Assembly: GCA_963682055.1 (NCBI GenBank) | Contig: OY821751.1 | Coordinates: 930,001-994,000, forward strand | Source: Primula veris | Taxonomy: Eukaryota > Streptophyta > Magnoliopsida > Ericales > Primulaceae | DNA: 64,000 nucleotides | Direction: 5' to 3' | Notes under the pieces: generated by a model | Told to the model about the DNA's origin: nothing | Databases searched by the model: none | The model's input: only the letters and a program-made list of their open reading frames with translations | Translations under genes and position numbers: made by a program | Part shown: one piece after another, positions 36,528 to 47,227 of the stretch | How positions within the stretch are numbered: the stretch's first letter is position 1 | Layout: each line of letters starts with the position of its first letter

Positions 36528-37095
36528 TGATAAATCCATAACTTTGGTCGGTCGCGTTATGCTTTTCAACAATGATATAATAGTAAATCAACCGTGAATA
36601 AAGGATACTTCCTGATCTTTATTATTGCTCGGATTATTATCCTTGTTAGGACTATTACACTTGCTCGGACTAATATTTCGGTTTTGACAATTGTGCTCGA
36701 TATGACTATTTAATCTCTCGTCTTGATCTTTCTCCCCTTTTATTCGGTGCTCGGCTGTCTTTTCTCGGTTTATTTCTAGAAGTGGTGTGCGTTGGTTAGT
36801 TTCTCTCTTTTCTCAACTTCTCTCTATATTTTTTGGATAGATTTTCTGGTCCTTTTCTAGGAGGGGTAGTTGGCTATTTATAGGCAACTGCGCCTTCTAG
36901 GATATTGACAAATGTCTTCATCCCAGTGATTTTTCAGACATGGGTCCCTCTTTGATTGGGCTTGGGCTTTTAATAGTAAAAGCTCAATTCCTATAAAAAG
37001 TATGAGACGACCCATTTAAGCGTTGGATACCCATTTATAAGGTGGGTTGATTATTACCAAATAGAATATTCGGGTCTGATTTTTATGTTCTATCA
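36528..37095 (+). mobile_element. Solo LTR
   Basis: 568 bp beginning TGATA and ending TATCA, with a perfect 5-bp target duplication ATATC (36523-36527 and 37096-37100). TG...CA inverted ends, a TATTTATAGG promoter-like site near 36875 and the absence of internal coding sequence indicate an LTR left after intra-element recombination. It is unrelated in sequence to the LTR at 51-548. Orientation is inferred from the TATA-like site. Confidence 0.8.
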
Positions 37096-37100
37096 ATATC

Positions 37101-37838
37101 ATTTATCAGGAAGTATCTTTATCACCGGATTCAAAGAAACAACTATAGAAAATCATTTCTTTTCATACAGAAAATCATAGATGTTAAGTAAGCATAATGA
37201 GGTTAATAAGGAAAACAAGAGTAAATGAAATAGATGGATTATAGAAAATCTGGATTGACGCATCTTTTAAAGTAAGCAATAGATGGACGTTGTGTTCTAT
37301 AATTGTCAAGGGTGCATTTCTTAGAACATCGTGCTTACGTGTGAAGTATAAAAATTGGACCGGGTCGTGTTTCAAACGGATAACCAAGAGCTAGCAAACG
37401 TAAGCGAAAAAGCAAGTAACATGGTGCAATGGGAAATTAGACAATTGAAGTTTTGTTTGGGAACCTAAAACATCAAATAACAAATTAACCATCATAACTA
37501 AGTGTCTAAGTTCATTTATCATCCTTGAATGTTGAATCAGTAACAAATCGTACAATATACTTATGCGCGATTTTTTTACAACCGAAGAATGTAGGCAATA
37601 CTGCCGATCGAGTTAATTTGAATGTACAACAGCTAAAATCTAATAACTATATTAACATATTAACATCCAAAGATACCAATAATATTATCAAATTCATTAC
37701 AAAATCAAATTTCTAATTTCAACAAATTTGGTTTTTCCCATTCTACATCCACATCAGACAAAACATAGGTGGGCCAGATAGTTTGGGCCTTAAGGGACAA
37801 TAGCCTACTTTAACAATAAGGTGGGCTTGGCCTACTAC
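37101..37838. other. Intergenic, no gene seen
   Basis: AT-rich with only short open frames and no recognisable domain. Confidence 0.6.
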
Positions 37839-38038
37839 CATTACAAAATATTGTTTGATTTAGTAAAAGTCAAAAATTATCACAAGTCTATCACTAATTT
37901 AAAAAGTAATAACAAATCTGTCGCAAATTGATTAAACTGTCACAAAGCCATCATAAAAAACGTCGCTAATAAACTCGTAACAAAAAATACCGTCACTAAT
38001 TCCGTCGCTATTTAGTTAGTTTTTTTTTTTGTTTAGTG
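37839..38038 (-). mobile_element. CACTA-type MITE, copy 2
   Basis: 200 bp, inverted relative to copy 1. Ends CATTACAAAATA and TTTAGTG, target duplication TAC on both sides (37836-37838, 38039-38041). Interior has the same GACRG motif series. Confidence 0.85.
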
Positions 38039-38607
38039 TACTAGACAGAAGGAATAAAGCACTAATATGCACATGGAATATTAGTAATGCTTTCCAAACA
38101 TATAAGCCCCACGTTACCTTTAGCCTAATAGTGTTTTGTCAAATATTAATAACCAAATGCCAAAAATTTGTGAGTAATGACTATGATATCGTGGAGACTA
38201 AATGACATACATTTCTACAAAGACGGAATAAGAATGGTTTACTACAAGAAAATAATGTTGGGATAATATCAGATAGGGGTGGGTACGGGGTGGATTGACC
38301 TCAATCCTAACCCAACCCGTAAAATAAATGGCAGGACGGATTGAGACGAATTGATAAAATTTAAATGTCAACCCAACTCAACCCAACCCATTACAATTAA
38401 AACCCCAACTCAACCCAACCCGCAAAATAAATTGCGGGTTGGGTTTAGATTGATTCTTAAATTTTTATTTTGGTCATTTATTTTTCATAGTTTGCATAAT
38501 CAACCTAAATTTTAAAATAAATCGAATATTTCAAAGAGAAATATAAATTAAAACCAATGAAAATACGTTTAAAACATTCGCAAACATTAGCAAACAAGTA
38601 ATAAAAA

Positions 38608-38697
38608 ATCATTTTGATAATTTTGATACAAGTTATAAGCCGGTTAAAATTGCACGTAGTTTCGTAGTGGACAATTAAGTGGAAAACGAATGGAGTA
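38608..38697. mobile_element. Stowaway-like MITE fragment
   Basis: Right half only: AATTTTGATACAAGTTATAA, TTTCGTAGTGGACAATTAAG and the terminal GAATGGAGTA. It ends 14 bp before the MULE target duplication. Confidence 0.5.
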
Positions 38698-38863
38698 CAT
38701 ATTTATGCATATATGTGATAATATTGGATTTTTATACTACACTTTTTCTGAAAAAACGCACAAACCGTAAAAAAAATTTACGGTTTACAGAAATTACATG
38801 CAAACCGTACATTTAATGTACGGTTTGCAAAAATACATGCAAACCGTACATCAAATCCATAAT

Positions 38864-39190
38864 TCACTTAGCTATATATAATTGTTTGTTGTTTGTTTAT
38901 ATTAATTATAGAAATTATAATAATTGTTGATATTTGTCCCATTTTTGCATTATTTATTTTTTTTGTGTAATTTCAATTTGTAAAATAAGAAAAAATATAT
39001 AAAATATGCAAATTCATAATTCACTTAGCTATATATAATTGTTTGTTGTTTTTTTATATTAATTTTAGAAATTATAATAATTGTTGATATTTGTCACATT
39101 TTTTGCATTATTTATTTTTTTTGTGCAATTTCAATTTGTAAAATAGGAAAAAATATATAAAATATGCAAATCCATAATTCACTTAGCTAT
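38864..39190 (+). repeat. Left subterminal repeats of the MULE (two copies)
   Basis: Two copies of a ~157-bp unit with CATAATTCACTTAGCTATAT, TTATAATAATTGTTGATATT and AAAATATATAAAATATGCAA, the reverse complement of the units at 40474-41240. Confidence 0.88.
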
Positions 39191-39237
39191 ATAATTATAG
39201 TTGGCAGATACCGACGCCTGACAGAGTAGTTCAAAAT

Positions 39238-40130
39238 ATGATTAGGGCTGCTTTTTATAGTATTCACACTATAAGTAATTATAGCGTAGACCGAGGCTTG
39301 CTTACAGCCTTAGTTGATAGGTGGCGTGATGAGACGCACACGTTCCATTTTGTCGGTAGAGAGTTGGAAATATCTTTACAGGATGTAGAGATTATGCTTG
39401 GTCTCAGGGTGGATGGTCTTGCTGTTACCCGATCGGAACGGAATGATAACAGGGCGAGCAGGTTAGATATGATAGAGAGTTTGTTGGGTGTTAGACCGGT
39501 TGACAATCAATTGGATACAAACTGTTTGACAGTTAGACTTGATTGGATGTTCCACACCTTTGGTGAATTACCCCACAACCCTAGTGAGGACCGTTTGCTA
39601 TATCAGTCTAGGGCTGCCATGTTATTATTACTGGGGGCACATGTGTTTTCAGATAAGAGCAGTGATCAGATTCCACTATGGCCTCTGCCATTTCTGGAGG
39701 ATTTTGACACATGCGCTGAGTATAGTTAGGGATCAGCTCTTCTGGGCTGCCATGTTATTGTTCTGTGCTTCTCATTTGTAATGAGAAGATTGAGTTCCAC
39801 CCCGCGGACAGGTTCATGAGACAGTTCGGTTTTGTTCAGCGGGTCCCTACATATATTTGGAAACCCAGACAGGGTCACGGCAATGATAGAAGATATGGGA
39901 TTGTGCAAAAACACGATTGGCCTGCACTTTTTGCAGAGTTTATAACCGTGTGGAATGACCGCCACAAGCGGCTTGTTAACGACGAATTTGGTACGGGGAC
40001 GTCACCGGATTACATGAGATGGTATAGAGAGAGGACCCACATCTTTATAAACCCATCTGAACTTGTCCGGCCATCTCACGGTTTCCGGGAGCATACGGGT
40101 GTGTTCAATAAAATGGTAACAACTAGTTAA
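39238..40130 (+). pseudogene. Plant mobile domain (MAIN/PMD-like) gene, disrupted
   Basis: The PMD family includes transposon-borne proteins and host proteins such as MAIN and MAIL1, which affect silencing and genome stability. 39238-39729 encodes LTALVDRWRDETHTFHFVGR, LEISLQDVEIMLGLRVDG, then LPFLEDFDTCAEYS, the usual PMD N-terminal part. A TAG at 39727-39729 stands where the family has W (SWGS), and the frame continues with GSALLGCHVIVLC. The C-terminal part (NEKIEFHPADRFMRQFGFVQ, then WNDRHKRLV and YMRWYRERTHIFI) is in another frame, 39765-40130. About 100-150 residues expected between are missing. The stop, frameshift and deletion together make it a pseudogene. Confidence 0.85.
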
Positions 40131-40473
40131 AGTTCATTTAATGATAACCAAATAATTATTTTAATTATCTAATTAAACAATGATAACCAATTAATGATAA
40201 CCAAACAATGATAACTCAATGATAACCAATTAATGATAACTAAATAATGATAACTCAATGATAACCAATTAATAATAACCAAACAATGATAACTCAATTA
40301 TAACCAAACAATGATAACTCAAAACGGGTAAATATTAATAAAGCGTAACAATTTTTATTTTTCTCAATCAAAACAAATAACCATCATAAACATGTAACAT
40401 CATAACCAAACCATTAGTAATAAATATCTAAATAACACAAATTTGAATAAAAACCCTAATTTTTTTATTAAAT

Positions 40474-41240
40474 GGGACAAATATCAATAATTATTATAAT
40501 TTCTATAATTAATATAAACAAACAACAAACAATTATATATAGCTAAGTGAATTATGGATTTGCATATTTTATATATTTTTTCCTATTTTACAAATTGAAA
40601 TTACACAAAAAAAATAAATAATGCAAAAAATGGGACAAATATCAACAATTATTATAATTTCTATAATTAATATAAAAAAACAACAAACAATTATATATAG
40701 CTAAGTGAATTATGGATTTGCATATTATATATATTTTTTCCTATTTTACAAATTGAAATTACACAAAAAAAATAAATAATGCAAAAATGGGACAAATATC
40801 AACAATTATTATAATTTCTATAATTAATATAAACAAACAACAAACAATTATATATAGCTAAGTGAATTATGGATTTGCATATTTTATATATTTTTTCCTA
40901 TTTTACAAATTGAAATTACACAAAAAAAAAAAAATAATGCAAAAAATGGGACAAATATCAACAATTATTATAATTTCTATAATTAATATAAAAAAACAAC
41001 AAACAATTATATATAGCTAAGTGAATTATGGATTTGCATATTATATATATTTTTTCTATTTTACAAATTGAAATTACACAAAAAAAATAAATAATGCAAA
41101 AATGGGACAAATATCAACAATTATTATAATTTCTATAATTAATATAAACAAACAACAAACAATTATATATAGCTAAGTGAATTATGGATTTGCATATTTT
41201 ATATATTTTTCCTATTTTACAAATTGAAATTACAAAAAAA
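40474..41240 (-). repeat. Right subterminal repeats of the MULE (five copies)
   Basis: GGGACAAATATCA recurs at 40474, 40632, 40789, 40948 and 41104, intervals of 156-159 bp. Units are nearly identical and inverted with respect to 38864-39190, so the element can fold into a long stem. A separate short repeat of AATGATAACCAA words fills 40138-40330. Confidence 0.92.
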
Positions 41241-41612
41241 AAAAAAAAAAAAAAAAAATTACATGCAAACCGTACATTAAATGTACGGTTTGCATGTAAT
41301 TTCTGTAAACCGTAATTTTTTTTTACGGTTTGTGCGTTTTTTCAGAAAAAGTGTAGTATAAAAATCCAAGCTCGTATGTGATTGATTAAAAAATAGATCA
41401 ATCCAATACACCGACTTGTTCTGTGGTAAAAAAAAATTAAAATCCTTGAAAATTAGTTTAAAGGAAAAGTCGACTTTTTATACCTTTATGTTTCCCTTTG
41501 TTTTTATGCAGTGGGGATACTTTTATATGTAACTCTAATTTGTTCATTTACATTTCCCTATAGGCAGGTTAGGTCAATGAATCACACTACTTTTACAATA
41601 ATGCTAATAACT

Positions 41613-41768
41613 CGGATAGATTCAATCAGACTCTCAACACACTAATTCTTAATGTAAATTTAGAATTTCATTTCCATTCCGAAATTTAACCCGGATAGAT
41701 TCAATCAGACTCTCAACACACTAATTCTTAATGTAAATTTAGAATTTCATTTCCATTCCGAAATTTAA
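41613..41768. repeat. Perfect 79-bp tandem duplication
   Basis: Unit starting CGGATAGATTCAATCAGACT occurs at 41613 and 41692 with no differences that I see, so it is recent. Confidence 0.93.
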
Positions 41769-41789
41769 GAGTATGCTATTCGGCCATAT

Positions 41790-42220
41790 ATTTAATATTT
41801 TTAATTAATATTTAAGTTTAGCATAGTCTCAAATAAGGTTATATAATATTATATTTGAGTTTTTATTTTGTTAAATCGTCAAATAAAAAATATATTAAAA
41901 TCATTTAAAGTTTAAATATTTTTAATTAATATTTATGTTTATGATAGTCTCAACTAGAGTTTCATAAATATTATATCTGAGGTTTTATTTTGTTGATAGT
42001 CAAATAAAATATATTAAAATAATTAAAATTTAAATATTTTTAATTAATATTTAATTTTAGGGTAGTCTCAACTAGAGTTCCATAAATATTATATTTGAGG
42101 TTTTATTCTTGTTTTGCTTGCATGTCAAAAGAATTTTAAAAATTACATAAAAAACTGTTTGATAATCAGTCTGGTTGAACCAACCTCTAGAGCGTTACTG
42201 CTCTAGTTGAGACTATGCTG
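41790..42220. repeat. Three ~120-bp tandem units with inverted ends
   Basis: AATATTTTTAATTAATATTT recurs at about 41793, 41917 and 42033. Each unit contains TAGTCTCAA(C/A)TAGAG or similar. GCATAGTCTCAA at 41821-41832 is inverted perfectly as TTGAGACTATGC at 42207-42218, suggesting a foldback element whose ends I could not fix. Confidence 0.65.
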
Positions 42221-42338
42221 GTTGTACTAGTAAGTAAGAAGTAATAAATAAGTAGAGTAATACATAAATATTTCATTAAATTTGGTAAAATTAAAGAGGG
42301 GGTGTGACAGAGGTGCAATAAAATAGTGTGGTTACAGT

Positions 42339-42361
42339 CACGTGCAATAGGCACACGTGGC
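42339..42361. promoter_or_regulatory. Two adjacent G-boxes (ABRE-like)
   Basis: CACGTG at 42339-42344 and ACACGTGGCA around 42353-42362. CACGTGGC is the ABA-response / bZIP core. No gene start is recognised within several kb, so function is doubtful. Confidence 0.35.
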
Positions 42362-42966
42362 ACACATGCCGATGGTGATAGCTTCTAAATATCACATGCA
42401 AACATGTGTAACTATTTAATAAACAAACAATCACTTTTTTTTTCTTTTTTTTTTTTAAAAAAAAATAATCACCTAAGGTGTGATTTTCAAAACGTACAAT
42501 AATTATTTTAAAAGTTGGGATTTGAGATTAGGGGTTTTTTCTTTTTCCAATTGCTAATATTTAAGTTTAGTTAATTTTTATTAAGATTTTATATTTTTAT
42601 TTACGTTTTTATTGTTTTGTAACATTTGTTTTTAATTTATCAAATACTAATTTGTCTAATATATAATAATAAATAAAATTAAATTAGTTATTGAAAAAAG
42701 ACCACATAACCCTTCATTTTCTAATCTAACGGTGGTCAATTTAACAGTTTATCGGGTTTTTCATATGTATTCGTAATTATTTTTGTAAATCAGTGTATTA
42801 TTTTATTTCTAAAATGTTTATTAAAAAAATTATAAAATTTGATCTTTTATAGATTTTAAATGTTTAATTATTTGTTTGATAATTTATAATGTAATAATAT
42901 TAATAAATAGCAAATATGTATATATATAATAAAAAATTAAAATTTACAGGGTTTTTTTCGAACAAA

Positions 42967-43161
42967 CACTACAAAATAATAATAAAATCGTGACATGAAT
43001 GTGAATGTTTTTTTTTTTTTTTACGAGCTTATTAACTACAACTTTTATGAGAGTTTATGACGATTTTTTGAAATAGTGACAATTTTGTGACATGTTTTTA
43101 AAATTGTGATAACTTTTTGACATATTTTTACTATCACTAAATCAACATTATTTTGTAGTGA
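42967..43161 (+). mobile_element. CACTA-type MITE, copy 3
   Basis: 195 bp, CACTACAAAATAAT to ATTTTGTAGTG, target duplication AAA on both sides. The interior is more diverged than in copies 1 and 4. Confidence 0.85.
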
Positions 43162-43667
43162 AACACTTTAAAAATAAAATAGTACGTTGATTTATAAAAA
43201 AAAAGTAAAAAAATAAACAAAAATTAAGAATACACATCAAAACCCCGATAATATGTCTAAAACCTAACCATACAAACTTGAGTAAATTTAAACCCGATTT
43301 TCAAAACGTTCAATAATTATTAAATTAGTTGGGATTTGAGATAGTATATATACAGATAGATAGATAAATAGTAGTATATATATATATATATGGCTTATGT
43401 TTTATGCATACGATCTATGATTAATACAGACAGTAATGGTACAAATCACGTCACGTATTAAAAACTAAACATATTAAAAACTCAAATAAATATATTGCAA
43501 TCCTAGTTAAATCTACCCTAAATTTAAATATTTATTAAAAATAATTTTTTTATTTATTTATATTTTTAGTAGATTGTGTTTTTATTACGTGACGTGACTT
43601 ATACCTCACCCCACTAATACATCCGACGTCTGCATCAAACAGACAGCGTCTATTTTTAGCAGATGAC

Positions 43668-43694
<27 letters not shown>
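43668..43694. repeat. TA microsatellite
   Basis: (TA)n run of about 27 bp, followed by TGTATATATGTATAG. Confidence 0.9.
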
Positions 43695-43706
<12 letters not shown>

Positions 43707-43723
43707 AGCAGGGTGGCTGGCAC

Positions 43724-43800
43724 AGGATCAGTGGAAATGCAGGGAATGTGGTGAACATGCTATACAACCCTTCATGCCCTGCTTCACTGTATCTCCATTT
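43724..43800. ncRNA. Candidate miRNA-like hairpin (unproven)
   Basis: AGGATCAGTGGAAATGCAGG at 43724-43743 can pair imperfectly with CATGCCCTGCTTCACTGTAT about 40 bp downstream, a stem of about 25 bp with a few bulges. The stretch is GC-richer and less repetitive than its surroundings. On the minus strand the 5' arm contains GAAGCAGGGCA, an 11-base core also present in miR164, but the rest differs. It could equally be chance or a foldback remnant. Confidence 0.25.
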
Positions 43801-43949
43801 TATTGTCACATGCAAATCTCTTAATTATAACTATCTTTTTCTTTGCTACAATCTTTTAATTATAGCCTTATCGGTTTTACCAAACAATTCTTTTGCTAAA
43901 ATAAGATTTTTCATAAGGCTAAACTAAATGCATGTCGGTGAAAAATACA

Positions 43950-44416
43950 TTTAATACATCCTCCTGTAATGTTGTTAACGATTTGGGTATCCATCCATCT
44001 TTCAAATTTTTCAATTTAGATACCACACCATAATAACTTTTCAATTTAGATACCACCGTCTAAATAAATCATAGAATCATATCACGTGACATTTGAAAAA
44101 TATTAATTTGAGAGACTAATTTGACAATTTTGTACAAAAATATATCATCCTAGAATTTTTTTTTAGCATATAATCCAAATTTTTGTTGTGTGAAATTTGA
44201 GAAAACGTTTTTATAGGATTACATATTTTTGTGCAAAATTATCAAATTTGCCTCTCAAATTAATGTTTGTCAAATGTCACGTGACATGATTCCGTGATTT
44301 ATTTAGACGGTGGTACCTAAATTGAAAAGTTATTATAGTGTGGTAGCTAAATTGAAAATTTTGAAAAGTGTGTATCTAAATCGTTAAAAACATATAGTTC
44401 GGTGGTGTACTAAACC
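43950..44416. mobile_element. Foldback (inverted-repeat) element
   Basis: Arms of about 200 bp: left GTTAACGATTTGGGTATCCA, TTCAATTTAGATACCACC and TCACGTGACATTTGAAAAAT; the right arm (44215-44416) is the imperfect reverse complement of the left. The loop is about 60 bp. Boundaries are inferred from loss of complementarity and I found no target duplication. Probably a MULE-type MITE. Confidence 0.7.
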
Positions 44417-44762
44417 TATAAAACCTCCATATTAGTCCTATAAGTTTTAGCTCTCAAACTTGAGACCTTATGATTGTTAAAATATGTAAAATAAATTTTT
44501 GAAAAGTTTGCATTTCGACAATTTCAAACTTGTATACGAGCCAACAAAGCCGAGAAGTATAGAGATTGATGGTCGATAGCAGTTAGCAAGGCTTTGGGGA
44601 GTTTGATGTAGAAATTGTCAAATTTGAATTTAATTTTACTATCTTTTAGGATAAATGGATATGTTTACCCTATTTTTAAAATAAAAACTCTCCCCAAAGC
44701 AAAGTGATCCATTGGTTCTTTTTAAAATCTTATTAACAAGATTAAAAGTGATTTCACACTAC

Positions 44763-44955
44763 CACTACAAAAAAATACTCAAATAGCGACGGGATTAGTG
44801 ACGGTATTTTTTGTTACGAGCTTATTAACGACGGTTTTTATGACGGATTTGTGATAGTTTAGTCAATTTGCGACAGATTTGTAACAACTTTTTAAATTAG
44901 TGACATGTTTGTGACAGTTTTTGATTCTCACTAAATCAAATATTGTTTTGTAGTG
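44763..44955 (+). mobile_element. CACTA-type MITE, copy 4
   Basis: 193 bp, CACTACAAAAAAATACTC to TTTTGTAGTG, target duplication TAC on both sides (44760-44762, 44956-44958). Closely similar to copy 1. Confidence 0.9.
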
Positions 44956-44958
44956 TAC

Positions 44959-47033
44959 CCCTTTAACTTGACTTGAAAATGTCATTAAAATACAAATATC
45001 TCTACTAGTTTAAATCCGTTTAGGATAAATGGATAAATAAATGAATAATTTCTAGAAATATTGAAAAATGTACAATAGAGATCATTTGAAGAAGGGGGTA
45101 TTATGAAGAGAAAAACCTACTGGCGGTATCACGTACTTCAAAATCTTAGAATCGAAAAACCCGTTCATTTCAAGTTTCGGAAATTAGTTTTTTTTGTTGT
45201 TGTTGTTGTTGTCATCGGATTTGTTCATTACAGAAATTAGTTATCATTTGGTTTGGAAATTAGTTAGTATCATTTATTATTTATTTCTATTGAAACTAGA
45301 AGGATCAAAAAGTACTTTAGTCAAACGAGAGACTAAGCCTAAAATTCCCCTACAATATTAGAGATAAGATAGTGTACTTACATGTTTAAACTTTACTTAA
45401 TTTATTCAAACCAAATATTTGTCCATGTTCCACCTAGCCCTTGATCACTTCTAACTCTTCTTTTTCCCTCAAAAACACTTTGTATAATATGTGATGAGTA
45501 TATTATATGAAGTCAAATAAGAAAAATACTGATTAATTATTGGAATAAAAACAAATTGCAACAACGGTTGTTTAGCTAGCCACAAGAAAGTAACCAAACA
45601 GCAACATAAAATTCTTGTTACTTTGAAAAAATCCGTTACAAATTTAGCAACAAGCCATATAATAACACACGATGATCAACAACATAGCATTTGTTGCTAA
45701 TGACTGTTTTTCTTCTAGGAGTATAGAATTAGTAATTACTAGAAAATGTGTTATCAATAATAAGAATAATGATTAATTGTTTTTTACGAAATTACGTGTA
45801 ATTTTTTTAAAAAATTTAAAACTAAATCATATAATGTAATGTTTGAACTGTATGATTAACTTTTAAAAAATTTCATTCCGACAATTTTGATACAACTTAT
45901 TACCCAATTAAAAAATGAACGGGGTCTGTCTATTATGTATACCTTACAAGTTCTGTAAAGCTACAACAATGTCCATGTTCTTCCCATGTGCCCATAAGCA
46001 ACCCTATAGCCTTCTCTCTCTATCTTCTCTGTCTAGAATGAGGCCTTTGCTGGACCATACCCCATTCACATGCGTCCTTTGAATAGGTCTCACAAATATT
46101 ACCCCCTCTCCTCTATCTATTCAACTTGGCTCACTACTTCACACTTCCCTTTTTTTTCTTAATTTTACTCATATACCCTTCCTACAATATTGCAACTACT
46201 TTGAATGAACTATTAAACTAGTTAATGATACCTGCACTATTCACGCATTCATTCATTCATAGAGGTCGAAACGTAATTATAACAAAGTCGTTAATATTTG
46301 AAAATGTTTGATGTAAATTTGTTTTGATGTATGCAACATAATATTTGTGACGTGTTTAGTGTGTGAATGAATGTATGTATAATTACCCATCAAACCGGAA
46401 GAGAGGTGTTTCATTGCTAATATTTCATATGTTTCTAAATACTTGATCGATCCCTACAAAACTAAATGCTATTTTGATTTTTAAAATATCGCATCTAAAT
46501 TGTTATTTCGAAAGTTAGACACATAATTTAAAATTTAAACTTTATTTTTGCATTTTGATAACTTTCATTTCGGCAATTACGGTATGATTTTTGAAACTCA
46601 AAGTCGGATGGAATGAGTATTGAACTGTCATAAATTTATTAATATAGTAACTACTTTTTACTTCTTGTTTGTCTTTATATATTTAGCAAATTAAGATGAG
46701 GAAATAGTTAATTACTACCTCGCATGCTATCTCGTGCATATTGAGAAAATGATATTTGAATAGTTAATTACATATCTTTCACTTGTGTGATGAGTGAAAT
46801 AGTCCAAATGTATACACATCTATACTTGAAATATATACGTATTTGAACCCAGTATACACATTTGTTTGTAAAATATATACACAGTTGTACTTTCAAGTGT
46901 ATACGTATTTTTAACTTTTTATGAAATAACATTTTCTCTTCTACATGTAAATGTAAATCTAAGTTTTTCTTGTAAATGTAGAAAACATTTTCTCTAAATT
47001 TTATTTACATTTTACACATGCATGCAACCTACA
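44959..47033. other. Intergenic, no gene seen
   Basis: No convincing coding frame. 45782-45925 and 46430-46620 look like decayed Stowaway-type MITEs (ACGGGG / CGGATGGAATGAGTA ends). 45960-46200 is GC-richer and pyrimidine-rich, with no recognised gene. Confidence 0.5.
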
Positions 47034-47227
47034 CACTATAAAAAAAATATCTAAATAACGACGGGATTAGTGACGTTATTTTTTGTTACGAGGTTATTAG
47101 CGACGGTTTTTATGACGGCCTTGTGACAGTTTAGTCAATTTGCGACAGATTTGTGACAACTTTTTAAATTAGCGACAGGCTTGTGACAACTTTTTACTCT
47201 CACTAAATCAAAAATTATTTTGTAGTA
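47034..47227 (+). mobile_element. CACTA-type MITE, copy 5
   Basis: 194 bp, CACTATAAAAAAAATATC to TTTTGTAGTA. Both termini carry one or more substitutions and the target duplication is not clear. Interior close to copy 1. Confidence 0.8.

Larger units (their letters stand above)
38721..41374 (+). mobile_element. Mutator-like element carrying a plant-mobile-domain gene
   Basis: 2,654 bp bounded by a 9-bp duplication TATGTGAT(A/T) (38712-38720, 41375-41383; 8 of 9 match). Long inverted ends contain TTGGATTTTTATACTACACT, TTTTTCTGAAAAAACGCACA and AACCGTAAA, with palindromic GCAAACCGTACATTTAATGT just inside. Subterminal arrays of a ~157-bp unit follow, two copies on the left and five on the right in opposite orientation. 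The interior carries a broken PMD-domain gene. A 9-bp duplication with long inverted ends fits the Mutator superfamily. No transposase is present. Confidence 0.8.

Noticed and set aside
38272..38450. TAGGGGTGGG start with CAACCCAACCC-rich sequence as a fifth hAT element
   Set aside because: No matching right end or 8-bp duplication was found, so it may be a truncated copy only.
45960..46200. GC-richer pyrimidine block as a MIRNA or gene
   Set aside because: No convincing self-complementarity to a known miRNA and no coding frame.
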